A stretch of 5,754 nucleotides of DNA from Rhizobiaceae bacterium (GTDB lineage: Bacteria; Pseudomonadota; Alphaproteobacteria; Rhizobiales; Rhizobiaceae), in assembly GCA_913776675.1 (NCBI GenBank), contig CAJYRE010000574.1:1-5754 (forward strand). The letters run 5' to 3'. Each line of letters starts with the position of its first letter. The first letter of the stretch is position 1. The translations under genes and the position numbers were made by a program. Of the stretch, positions 1 to 5,754 are shown in pieces. The notes beneath the pieces are model-generated. The model was not told where the DNA came from, ran no database searches, and saw only the letters and a program-made list of their open reading frames with translations.

Positions 1-944
1 CGCTGGCCTGCGGCAATACCGTCATTCTCAAAACATCCGAGCTTTGTCCGGCAACCCAGCGCCTGCTGGGCGAGGTTCTGCATGAGGCCGGTCTTCCTGC
101 TGGTGTGTTAAACATCCTGTCCAACGCTCCAGCCGATGCCGCCGTGATTGTTGAAGCCTTGATTGCTCATCCGGTGGTGCGCCGGGTCAATTTCACCGGC
201 TCCACCCGCGTGGGACGGATCATTGCCCAGATGGGCGCACGCCATTTGAAGCGCTGTCTGCTGGAACTGGGCGGAAAGGCCCCGCTCATCGTGTTGGACG
301 ATGCCGATCTGGAAGAAGCCGCACGGGCTGCGGTTTTTGGTGCATTTTTCAATCAAGGCCAAATCTGCATGTCCACCGAGAGAATTATTCTTCTGGATGC
401 TGTTGCGGATGATTTTATGCGGCTGTTGATCGACAAGATCAAAGCCTTGCCGGCTGGGACACTGGGAGCGCTGATTTCAAGCGATTCCGGTCGCCGCATT
501 GCCGCCTTGGTGGACGATGCCGTGAGCAAAGGCGCAAAAGTGGCAGCGGGCGGCCATATTCACGAAGCGCTGATGGATGCGACCGTGATTGACCATGTGT
601 TGCCCACCATGCGGCTTTACCGTGAGGAAAGTTTTGGCCCTGTGGCCTCCATCATCCGCGTTGCAGACGAGCAAGAAGCCATTACCGTGGCCAATGACTG
701 TGACTATGGCCTGTCAGGGGCGGTGTTCAGCCGCAATCTGCAACGGGCCATCGACGTGGCACGGCAGGTGGAAACCGGCATTTTGCATATCAATTCAGCC
801 ACTGTCGATGATCAGCCGGACATGCCGTTTGGCGGGGTCAAAGCATCCGGTTATGGCCGCTTTGGCGGCGACGCCGCGCTGGATGAATTCACCGAATTGC
901 GCTGGATCACCATGTCATCCGGGCAACACACCTATCCCATTTAA
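1..944 (+). CDS. NAD(P)-dependent aldehyde dehydrogenase, salicylaldehyde/benzaldehyde dehydrogenase-like; 5' end cut by the window
   Basis: This is a cytoplasmic aldehyde dehydrogenase that should oxidise an aldehyde to a carboxylic acid with NAD(P)+. The reading frame is open from base 3 to the TAA at 942-944, giving 313 visible residues. The GTG at 105 is internal: in-frame sequence upstream of it (GNTVILKTSE, EVLHEAGLPAGV) aligns with the next gene, so about 163 N-terminal residues lie off the left edge. Visible motifs are the NAD-binding FTGSTRVG, the general-base Glu in LELGGK (codon 264-266), the nucleophile Cys in GQICMSTER (codon 366-368), EESFGPV, and the C-terminal MPFGGVKASGYGRFGG. 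The GQICMSTER form of the Cys motif is typical of the NahF/DoxF salicylaldehyde and related aromatic aldehyde dehydrogenases. Compared with the downstream paralogue it lacks six residues just after LPAG, near base 460. The substrate is not determined; a vanillin or aliphatic aldehyde is also possible. Confidence 0.93.
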   Translation, partial: LACGNTVILKTSELCPATQRLLGEVLHEAGLPAGVLNILSNAPADAAVIVEALIAHPVVRRVNFTGSTRVGRIIAQMGARHLKRCLLELGGKAPLIVLDDADLEEAARAAVFGAFFNQGQICMSTERIILLDAVADDFMRLLIDKIKALPAGTLGALISSDSGRRIAALVDDAVSKGAKVAAGGHIHEALMDATVIDHVLPTMRLYREESFGPVASIIRVADEQEAITVANDCDYGLSGAVFSRNLQRAIDVARQVETGILHINSATVDDQPDMPFGGVKASGYGRFGGDAALDEFTELRWITMSSGQHTYPI

Positions 945-960
945 ACAACACTGATCATTC

Positions 961-968
961 AGGGAGGA
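961..968 (+). promoter_or_regulatory. Strong ribosome binding site of the second aldehyde dehydrogenase
   Basis: AGGGAGGA, with its GGAGG core five bases before the ATG at 973, fixes the start of the second aldehyde dehydrogenase. The 28-base gap after the upstream stop shows no obvious promoter or terminator, which supports translation from one shared mRNA. Confidence 0.85.
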
Positions 969-972
969 AACC

Positions 973-2421
973 ATGTTGGAAATCAAACAAATCATCGGCG
1001 GCAAAAAAGTCGCGGCACTGTCAGGCAAAACCTTTGATCGCATTGATCCGTTTACGGGCAAAATTGCCACCCGTGCGCCCGCATCAAGCGTGGAGGATGC
1101 CAAGGCAGCCATTGCTGCCGCGCAGGCCGCCTTTCCCGCCTGGTCCCGCACAGGACCAACCACACGCCGTGCCTTGCTGCTGAAGGCCGCCGACATCATG
1201 GACTCCAAGGCTGGCGAATTTGCCAAGCTGATGGTGGAAGAAACCGGCGGCACAGCCCCTTGGGCTGGCTTTAACGCCATGCTGGCCGCCGGCATCTTGC
1301 GCGAAGCCGCCAGCATGACCACCCAGATGCAGGGCGAAGTCATTCCATCCGATAAGCCCGGCACACTGGCCATGGCTGTGCGTCAGGCCGCAGGCGTTTG
1401 CCTTGGCATTGCACCGTGGAATGCGCCAATCATTCTTGGTACCCGTGCTGTCGCCTGGGCGATTGCCTATGGCAACACTGCCATTTTGAAAGCCTCGGAA
1501 GCCTGCCCGGCCACACATATGCTGATTGGCGAAGTGCTGGTGGAAGCCGGTCTTCCTGATGGCGTGATCAACGTCATCACCAATGCGCCGGAAGATGCAG
1601 CCCAGGTGGTGGAAGCCCTGATTGCCGCTCACGAAGTGCGCCGCGTCAACTTTACCGGCTCCACAAAGGTGGGCCGGATCATTGGCGAACTTTGCGGTCG
1701 CCACCTCAAGCCAGCCCTGCTCGAACTCGGCGGCAAGGCTCCCTTGATCGTGCTGGAAGATGCCGACGTGGATGCCGCCGTCAACGCTGCAGTATTTGGC
1801 TGCTATGCCAACAATGGCCAGATTTGCATGTCCACCGAACGTTTGATCGTGCATGAAGCGGTGGCGGATGAATTTGTTCAGAAGCTCTCCGCCCGTGTGG
1901 CCAGCCTTCCGGCCGGTGATCCACGCGGCCATGTGGTGCTGGGCTCGCTGGTCAATCCGGAAGCCGCCGAAAAGATGCAAGCCTTTATTGATGATGCCGT
2001 TGCCAAGGGTGCCAAGCTTGCCGCTGGCGGCAAAATCACCGGCAGCGTGGTGGCCGCAACCTTGCTGGATCATGTCAAGGAAGGCATGCGCAGCTTTGAT
2101 GAAGAAAGCTTTGGCCCGGTCAAGCCTGTCATCCGCGTCCAGGACGAGGAAGAAGCACTGCGGATTGCCAATGATACGGAATATGGCCTGTCATCGGCCA
2201 TTTTCAGCCGTGACGTTCAGCGGGCACTGACGCTGGCATCAAGACTTGAATCCGGCATTTGCCACATCAATGGCCCAACAGTGGGCGATGAAGGCCAGAT
2301 GCCGTTTGGGGGTGTGAAAGGCTCCGGCTATGGTCGTTTCGGCGGCAAGGCAGGCATGGCAGAGTTTACTGATCTTCGCTGGATCACCATTGAAGACCCC
2401 AATCAGCATTATCCATTCTGA
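973..2421 (+). CDS. NAD(P)-dependent aldehyde dehydrogenase, salicylaldehyde/benzaldehyde dehydrogenase-like (complete)
   Basis: This complete 482-aa ALDH-superfamily enzyme is of normal family length, soluble, and has no signal peptide. In order it shows the oxyanion-hole Asn150 in APWNAP, Lys173 in ILKASE (cofactor binding), FTGSTKVG at 227-234 (Rossmann turn), the general base Glu251 in LELGGK, the nucleophile Cys285 in NGQICMSTER, Glu378 in EESFGPV, and MPFGGVKGSGYGRFGG at 443-458. From memory, Pseudomonas NahF has catalytic Cys284 and Glu250 and an active-site Arg157; the equivalents here are offset by one (Cys285, Glu251, Arg158). That supports an aromatic aldehyde such as salicylaldehyde, benzaldehyde or vanillin, but substrate range in this family is broad. 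It follows its paralogue by 28 bases and is about 60% identical to it over the last 80 residues by hand count, so a tandem duplication is likely. A terminator hairpin follows immediately. Confidence 0.95.
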   Translation: MLEIKQIIGGKKVAALSGKTFDRIDPFTGKIATRAPASSVEDAKAAIAAAQAAFPAWSRTGPTTRRALLLKAADIMDSKAGEFAKLMVEETGGTAPWAGFNAMLAAGILREAASMTTQMQGEVIPSDKPGTLAMAVRQAAGVCLGIAPWNAPIILGTRAVAWAIAYGNTAILKASEACPATHMLIGEVLVEAGLPDGVINVITNAPEDAAQVVEALIAAHEVRRVNFTGSTKVGRIIGELCGRHLKPALLELGGKAPLIVLEDADVDAAVNAAVFGCYANNGQICMSTERLIVHEAVADEFVQKLSARVASLPAGDPRGHVVLGSLVNPEAAEKMQAFIDDAVAKGAKLAAGGKITGSVVAATLLDHVKEGMRSFDEESFGPVKPVIRVQDEEEALRIANDTEYGLSSAIFSRDVQRALTLASRLESGICHINGPTVGDEGQMPFGGVKGSGYGRFGGKAGMAEFTDLRWITIEDPNQHYPF

Positions 2422-2437
2422 TTGAGACTGCAGAGAC

Positions 2438-2474
2438 AAAAACCCGGGAAGACAAAGCCTTCCCGGGTTTTTTT
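2438..2474. terminator. Bidirectional rho-independent terminator between the convergent units
   Basis: The left arm AAAAACCCGGGAAG (2438-2451) pairs perfectly with CTTCCCGGGTTTTT (2459-2472) around a seven-base loop, and a T-run (2468-2474) follows on the plus strand. The A-run at 2438-2442 gives a T-run on the minus strand, so the hairpin can stop transcripts from both sides. It lies 16 bases after the aldehyde dehydrogenase stop and 21 bases beyond the cydX stop. Confidence 0.93.
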
Positions 2475-2495
2475 ATTGAAGAAACGGCAATCCCA

Positions 2496-2624
2496 TTACT
2501 TTTTAGACTTGGATGCAGGCTGTTTCATGGTGCGTGTATCTTCTTGCATTTCAAGCCACATCGCATTCAAAACCCCGAACATGGCCGCAAAGGGCAAGCC
2601 GAGAAGCCAGGCAAAGTACCACAT
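2496..2624 (-). CDS. cydX: Cytochrome bd oxidase small subunit CydX (CydX/YbgT family)
   Basis: This 42-aa single-pass inner-membrane protein is the small accessory subunit that stabilises the haems of cytochrome bd oxidase. Reading the minus strand gives MWYFAWLLGLPFAAMFGV at the N-terminus, then LNAMWLEMQED, then a Lys-rich tail ending KSKK. The MWYFAW-LLG start and the N-A-x-W-x-E motif after the hydrophobic segment (about residues 3-21) are hallmarks of the family. The Lys-rich tail should face the cytoplasm. It starts 21 bases after the cydB stop, with AAGGAA (2630-2635) five bases ahead of its ATG, so it is translated as the last gene of cydABX. The stop is TAA at 2496-2498 and the shared terminator follows. 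Confidence 0.95.
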   Translation of the reverse strand: MWYFAWLLGLPFAAMFGVLNAMWLEMQEDTRTMKQPASKSKK

Positions 2625-2645
2625 GATATTTCCTTTCCCAGTCGA

Positions 2646-3797
2646 TCAATAGACTGATTCAGAGTTGGCTTGAACATCGGCTTCTGTCACCTTGCCCCAC
2701 AGCACCTTGTAAACCCAGGCGGTATAGGACAGCACGATCGGCACGAAAATCACCGCGGCCACCAGCATGACAAACAGGGTCTGCTGCGACGACGAGGCAT
2801 CCCAAACCGTCAGCGACGAACGAGGATCCAGCGACGAGGGCAGAATGAAGGGGAACATCGTCAGGCCAACAGAAGAGACGATACCGATGATCGACAGTTT
2901 GGAGAACAGCAGGGTCGAGACTTCACGACCAGACCGCAGACCAAGGAAGGTCAGAAGACCGCCCAGAATGCCGAGAACCGGGGCAACCGCAATCCATGGA
3001 CGGGTTGCATAAGCCGCCATCCACGAACCGGCATGGACCGCATCCTTGTACAACGGGTTGGAAGGACCATTGGCAACCGCTGGCAAGGTGATCTGATAGC
3101 CCTGAATGCCACCAGCCAGCCATACACCGGCCAGAACATTGGCAACAATCGTCAGCAGCGCCGTGACCGAACCAATAGCACGGGCGCGATCACGCACCAC
3201 ACCATCGGCCTTCAGATTCAACCATGCTGCACCATGGGTAATCAGCATCATCAGAGAAACCACGCCAGCCAGAAGCGCAAAGGGGTTGAGCAGACCAAAG
3301 AAGCTGCCTTCATAGAAAGCCCGCAGATCCTGATCGAAATGGAAGGGCACACCTTGCAAGACATTGCCCATGGCCACGCCAAAGATCAGAGCCGGTACGG
3401 CACCGCCGATAAACAAGGCCCAATCCCAGCGATTACGCCATGTGGCACTCTCGCGCTTGGAGCGGTATTTGAAGCCCACGGGCCGCAGGATAAACGAGGC
3501 CAGCACAGCAAACATGGCCAGATAAAAGCCTGAAAAGCTGACGCCATACAGCGGAGGCCAGGCTGCGAAGATGGCACCACCGCCTAAGATAAACCAGACC
3601 TGGTTGCCTTCCCAAACCGGGCCAATGGTGTTGATCGCCACGCGGCGTTCTGCGTCTTTCCGGCCCACGAAGGGCAGCAAGGCCGCAACCCCCATGTCAA
3701 AGCCATCGGTGAGCGCAAAACCTGTCAGCAGCACACCCAGCAGGATCCACCAGATGACCCGCAAGATGTCAAGGTCGATAAGTTGATTGAGGATCAT
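2646..3797 (-). CDS. cydB: Cytochrome bd ubiquinol oxidase subunit II
   Basis: CydB is the inner-membrane partner of CydA in cytochrome bd, the quinol oxidase that reduces O2 to water at low oxygen. From the start chosen here the protein has 383 aa, against about 379 in E. coli. Visible family signatures are RVIWWILLGVLLTGFALTDG near the N-terminus, GFDMGVAALLPFVGR (32-46), GPVWEGNQVWFILGGGAIFAAWP (59-81), LRPVGFKYRSK (104-114), GNVLQGVPF (144-152), NPFALLAGVVS (171-181), MFPFILPSS (314-322) and the C-terminal YTAWVYKVLWGKVT. Many hydrophobic segments fit the usual eight or nine helices. Two ATGs compete. The one at 3803 overlaps the cydA stop (TAATG) but has only two bases after its GGAG; the one at 3797 has eight bases and gives the usual MIL start, so it is preferred. 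The longer form (to 3803) would add two residues. The gene is tightly coupled to cydA. Confidence 0.96.
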   Translation of the reverse strand: MILNQLIDLDILRVIWWILLGVLLTGFALTDGFDMGVAALLPFVGRKDAERRVAINTIGPVWEGNQVWFILGGGAIFAAWPPLYGVSFSGFYLAMFAVLASFILRPVGFKYRSKRESATWRNRWDWALFIGGAVPALIFGVAMGNVLQGVPFHFDQDLRAFYEGSFFGLLNPFALLAGVVSLMMLITHGAAWLNLKADGVVRDRARAIGSVTALLTIVANVLAGVWLAGGIQGYQITLPAVANGPSNPLYKDAVHAGSWMAAYATRPWIAVAPVLGILGGLLTFLGLRSGREVSTLLFSKLSIIGIVSSVGLTMFPFILPSSLDPRSSLTVWDASSSQQTLFVMLVAAVIFVPIVLSYTAWVYKVLWGKVTEADVQANSESVY

Positions 3798-3802
3798 GAT
3801 CA

Positions 3803-5398
3803 TTACTCCGCAGCAGGAAGAGCGGCAGGAGCAAGACGAGCGCTGTGCTGCTTCTGCCAGTTTTGAGTTTCATGCACGTCGATATACGGACCCTTGCGGA
3901 TGTATTTCAGCATCAGACCCATCTCGATGATAAACAGCACCGTGTAGAAGGCCACAAACCCGGCCAGCGTGATGAGCAGTTCTGTTACACTCAGGCTGGA
4001 CGCTGACAGGGCTGTTGGCAACACACCATCCACTGTCCATGGCTGACGACCGAATTCCGCAACAAACCAGCCCAGTTCAGCAGCAATCCATGGTGCAGGG
4101 ATCAGAAGAACCGCCAGCTTCAAGGCATAACGCGGAAATTCCATCTTGCGGAAGGAGACCATGTAGAAGAACCACACCATGACACCGATGAAAGCAAAGC
4201 CAAGCAGCACCATCAGGCGGAAGGCCCAGAACAGTGGCCACACAGTCGGCACCGTGTCATTGGCAGCCTTGACGATCTGCTCCGGCGTTGCCTGACGCGG
4301 ATCATCGTTATAACGCTTCAAAAGCATGGCAAAACCCAGATCGGCACTGTGGTTTTCAAAGGCGGCCTTATCGGCATCGCTCATCTTGCCCTTGTTGGCG
4401 CGCACATTCATCAGTGCATCATAAGCGATCAGACCGGAGCGAATGCGGGTTTCAGCCTGAGCCACCAGCTTGTCGATGCCCGGAATTTCATTGGTCAGCG
4501 ACCGCGTACCAATCAGGCCCATGACATAGGGAATGTGAACGGCATAGTGCGTTTCACGCGCCTGCTGATCGGGGAAGCCGAACAGGGTGAAGCTTGCCGG
4601 TGCTGGCTGGGTTTCCCACATGCCTTCCAGAGCGGCCATTTTCATCTTCTGTGAATGGCTGACGCCGTAGCCGGATTCGTCACCCAGAACCACCACCGAC
4701 AGCGAAGCTGCAAGACCAAAGCTGGCGGCAATCGCAATCGAGCGCTTGGCCAGATCAACATGGCGACCTTTAAGAAGATACCAGGCCGAAACACCCAGCA
4801 CAAAAACCGCAGCGGTGACATAACCGGCCGAGACTGTGTGGACAAACTTGGCCTGCGCCACTTCATTGAAGACCACATCATAGAAGCTGGTCATTTCCAT
4901 GCGCATGGTTTGTGGATTGAAGGTTGCCCCCACCGGATTTTGCATCCAGCCATTGGCAATCAGAATCCACAGGGCCGACATGTTGGACCCGATAGCCACC
5001 AGCCAGGTAACAATCAGATGCGCCCGGGCTGACAGCTTTTCCCAGCCAAAGAAGAACAGGCCGACAAAAGTGGCTTCCAGAAAGAAGGCCATCAGCCCTT
5101 CAATCGCCAGCGGCGCACCAAAGATGTCGCCAACATACTGGCTGTAATAGCTCCAGTTCATACCGAACTGAAATTCCATGGTAAGGCCCGTTGCCACACC
5201 CAGAACAAAATTGATCCCGAACAATGTACCCCAGAATTTCGTCATCTGCCGCCAGATGGGACGACCCGTCATCACATAGACGGTCTCCATGATAGCAACG
5301 ATAATCGAAAGACCGAGTGTCAGGGGAACGAAAAGGAAGTGGTAAAGCGCCGTCATTGCAAACTGCAAGCGCGATAGCTCAACGATACTGAGTTCCAT
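3803..5398 (-). CDS. cydA: Cytochrome bd ubiquinol oxidase subunit I, L-type (long Q-loop)
   Basis: CydA is the haem-carrying catalytic subunit of cytochrome bd. It oxidises quinol at the periplasmic Q-loop and passes electrons through haem b558 to the b595/d site. In the 531-aa product the equivalents of E. coli haem ligands and essential residues are all present: His20 (E. coli H19), Glu100 and Glu108 (E99, E107), His187 (H186) and Met396 (M393) for b558, Arg394 (R391), and Glu448 in GWFVAEFGRQPW (E445). The Q-loop begins GDESGYG, carries Lys253 and Glu258 (K252, E257) and WETQPAPA, and includes the extra C-terminal section (about 320-385) of the long, E. coli-like class. This argues against a cyanide-insensitive short-loop enzyme. 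An upstream in-frame ATG at 5431 would add 11 residues with no ribosome site. The ATG at 5398 gives the conserved MELSIVELSRLQF start and has AAAGAG (5407-5412) eight bases ahead. Confidence 0.96.
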   Translation of the reverse strand: MELSIVELSRLQFAMTALYHFLFVPLTLGLSIIVAIMETVYVMTGRPIWRQMTKFWGTLFGINFVLGVATGLTMEFQFGMNWSYYSQYVGDIFGAPLAIEGLMAFFLEATFVGLFFFGWEKLSARAHLIVTWLVAIGSNMSALWILIANGWMQNPVGATFNPQTMRMEMTSFYDVVFNEVAQAKFVHTVSAGYVTAAVFVLGVSAWYLLKGRHVDLAKRSIAIAASFGLAASLSVVVLGDESGYGVSHSQKMKMAALEGMWETQPAPASFTLFGFPDQQARETHYAVHIPYVMGLIGTRSLTNEIPGIDKLVAQAETRIRSGLIAYDALMNVRANKGKMSDADKAAFENHSADLGFAMLLKRYNDDPRQATPEQIVKAANDTVPTVWPLFWAFRLMVLLGFAFIGVMVWFFYMVSFRKMEFPRYALKLAVLLIPAPWIAAELGWFVAEFGRQPWTVDGVLPTALSASSLSVTELLITLAGFVAFYTVLFIIEMGLMLKYIRKGPYIDVHETQNWQKQHSARLAPAALPAAE

Positions 5399-5426
5399 TG
5401 TCTTGACTCTTTCTGACCCGAAAAAA

Positions 5427-5441
5427 TGCATTTGGGATGCA
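5427..5441. repeat. Short inverted repeat in the cydA leader
   Basis: TGCAT-TTGGG-ATGCA is a perfect 5-bp inverted repeat with a five-base spacer. It would lie at about +4 to +18 of the predicted cydA transcript and contains the rejected upstream ATG. It could be a weak operator or hairpin, but a repeat this short may be chance. Confidence 0.4.
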
Positions 5442-5450
5442 CATGAGACA

Positions 5451-5456
5451 GTTTTA
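5451..5456 (-). promoter_or_regulatory. Predicted -10 element of the cydABX promoter
   Basis: On the minus strand TAAAAC (4 of 6 matches to TATAAT) sits exactly where a -10 hexamer should be if the FNR-type box upstream is centred at -41.5. This predicts transcription starting near 5444 and a leader of about 46 bases before the cydA ATG. No good -35 hexamer is needed in this class II arrangement, because the activator box overlaps that position. Confidence 0.55.
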
Positions 5457-5478
5457 CCGTGAGAGCGGACAATGAGAG

Positions 5479-5492
5479 TTGATCGAAATCAA
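5479..5492 (-). promoter_or_regulatory. FNR/FixK-type anaerobox upstream of cydA
   Basis: TTGAT-CGAA-ATCAA is a perfect match to the FNR/FixK/FnrN consensus TTGAT-N4-ATCAA. Its centre lies 87 bases before the cydA ATG, in the gap between cydC and cydA. With a -10 hexamer about 30 bases downstream it fits a class II activation site, so cydABX is probably induced at low oxygen by a Crp/FNR-family regulator. Which family member binds cannot be told from the box. The site is palindromic; it is assigned to the cydA strand because that is where the promoter spacing works. Confidence 0.85.
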
Positions 5493-5508
5493 AATGCCTG
5501 AAGGAGGT

Positions 5509-5529
5509 GGCGCATTGCGCCAATGCGCC
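5509..5529. repeat. Perfect 8-bp inverted repeat (GC-rich hairpin) between cydC and cydA
   Basis: GGCGCATT-GCGCC-AATGCGCC is a perfect stem of eight pairs with a five-base spacer, placed after cydC on the minus strand and 17 bases upstream of the FNR-type box. On the minus strand it is followed by ACCTCCTTCAGGCATTTTG, which lacks a real T-run, so it is at best a weak cydC terminator. It could also be a protein-binding operator or an mRNA-stabilising 3' hairpin. Confidence 0.6.
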
Positions 5530-5531
5530 GC

Positions 5532-5587
5532 ACCCCTTACAGCGCCATACGTTTTATCAAACGCCACAGTACACGACTTAAAGGGGT
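5532..5587. repeat. Long-range inverted repeat enclosing a second small hairpin, just after cydC
   Basis: ACCCCTT (5532-5538) is complementary to AAGGGGT (5581-5587), 42 bases apart. Between them CGTTT-TATC-AAACG (5550-5563) forms another perfect 5-bp hairpin. The outer arm on the cydC side touches the cydC stop codon. Together with the GC-rich repeat next door this could fold into a structured 3' end of the cydC transcript. No known RNA family is recognised. Confidence 0.4.
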
Positions 5588-5754
5588 TAGCAGGAGCTTA
5601 AAAACACCACCCGGTCGGCCATTTCCCATTCCACAGCCTGATGCGAGGCCATGAGAATCGCGGCCTGTGGCAAGCGGCTGCGGATACCAGCCAGCACCTG
5701 GCGCGCCGTTGCCTGATCCAACCCTTCGGTTGGTTCATCCAGCAACAACAGACG
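5587..5754 (-). CDS. cydC: C-terminal end of an ABC transporter ATPase/permease, probably CydC; 5' part off the window
   Basis: The last 55 codons of a minus-strand gene run from the right edge to the TAA at 5587-5589. They encode the Walker B and D-loop segment LLLLDEPTEGLD (residues 2-13 as seen) and the H-loop His in LMASHQ (about residue 38), so this is the end of an ABC nucleotide-binding domain. The DEPTEGLD form and the position directly before cydA point to CydC, half of the CydDC inner-membrane exporter (thiols such as glutathione and cysteine, with haem also proposed) needed to assemble cytochrome bd. CydD would be expected next, further right. The protein ends ADRVVFLSSC, only 17 residues after the H-loop His, so it lacks the usual G-x-I-x-E-x-G-T-H-x-E-L-L tail seen in E. 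coli CydC. The Walker A motif, signature motif and membrane domain are outside the window. Confidence 0.88.
   Translation of the reverse strand, partial: RLLLLDEPTEGLDQATARQVLAGIRSRLPQAAILMASHQAVEWEMADRVVFLSSC

Noticed and set aside
105..107. GTG at 105 as the start of the first aldehyde dehydrogenase
   Set aside because: The frame is open to the left edge and the upstream codons align with conserved ALDH residues, so this GTG is an internal valine.
1084..2073. Long 329-codon open frame on the minus strand across the second aldehyde dehydrogenase
   Set aside because: It lies wholly antisense to a clear enzyme with intact catalytic motifs, and its His/Gly-rich translation has no recognisable domain; it is a codon-bias shadow.
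2422..2652. 76-codon plus-strand frame after the second aldehyde dehydrogenase
   Set aside because: It runs through the terminator hairpin and antisense to cydX, and has no ribosome site or recognisable motif.
2670..3533. 287-codon open frame on the plus strand opposite cydB
   Set aside because: Its Gln/Arg/Asn/His-rich product is typical of the antisense of a membrane protein gene; there is no family motif and cydB is unmistakable.
5399..5431. Upstream in-frame ATG extending CydA by 11 residues
   Set aside because: No ribosome site precedes it, and CydA proteins normally begin at the conserved segment encoded from 5398.
5523..5654. Plus-strand 43-codon frame downstream of a perfect AAGGAGG at 5501-5507
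   Set aside because: The SD is 15 bases from the ATG, too far; the frame runs antisense into cydC and its Arg/Pro-rich product matches nothing known.
1..5754. CRISPR arrays, tRNA or rRNA genes, transposases, phage or toxin-antitoxin genes
   Set aside because: No spaced direct repeats, tRNA-like cloverleaf, rRNA sequence or mobile-element motifs were seen; the window is filled by metabolic and respiratory genes.

Overview
The window looks like a piece of an alphaproteobacterial chromosome, most likely from a Rhizobiales-type organism. The lineage is inferred from moderately GC-rich codon use, an L-type cytochrome bd locus in cydC-cydA-cydB-cydX order, and a perfect FNR/FixK-type box (TTGAT-N4-ATCAA) in front of cydA. 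I cannot fix the genus from sequence alone. There are two convergent transcription units.

Left half, plus strand: two tandem paralogous NAD(P)-dependent aldehyde dehydrogenases of the salicylaldehyde/benzaldehyde/vanillin dehydrogenase type. The first enters from the left edge without its N-terminal third. The second is complete (482 aa) and starts 28 bases after the first stop, behind a strong ribosome binding site. They probably share one transcript and oxidise aromatic or related aldehydes to carboxylic acids. Their upstream partners and promoter are outside the window.

Middle: a near-perfect 14-bp hairpin with T-runs on both sides (2438-2474) ends both converging units.

Right half, minus strand, read right to left: the last 55 codons of an ABC exporter subunit (cydC); a 188-base intergenic region with the FNR-type box, a well-placed -10 element and several inverted repeats; cydA; cydB; and the 42-aa cydX. 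CydABX form the high-affinity cytochrome bd quinol oxidase of the inner membrane, and CydDC is needed for its assembly. The FNR box suggests that cydABX is induced when oxygen is low, from its own promoter.

Nothing here looks like an undescribed system. The points worth a second look are the cydA promoter architecture, the nested inverted repeats between cydC and cydA, the short CydC C-terminus, the paralogous ALDH pair with a six-residue deletion in one copy, and the start-site corrections for cydA and cydB. No gene-free stretch exceeds 300 bases.
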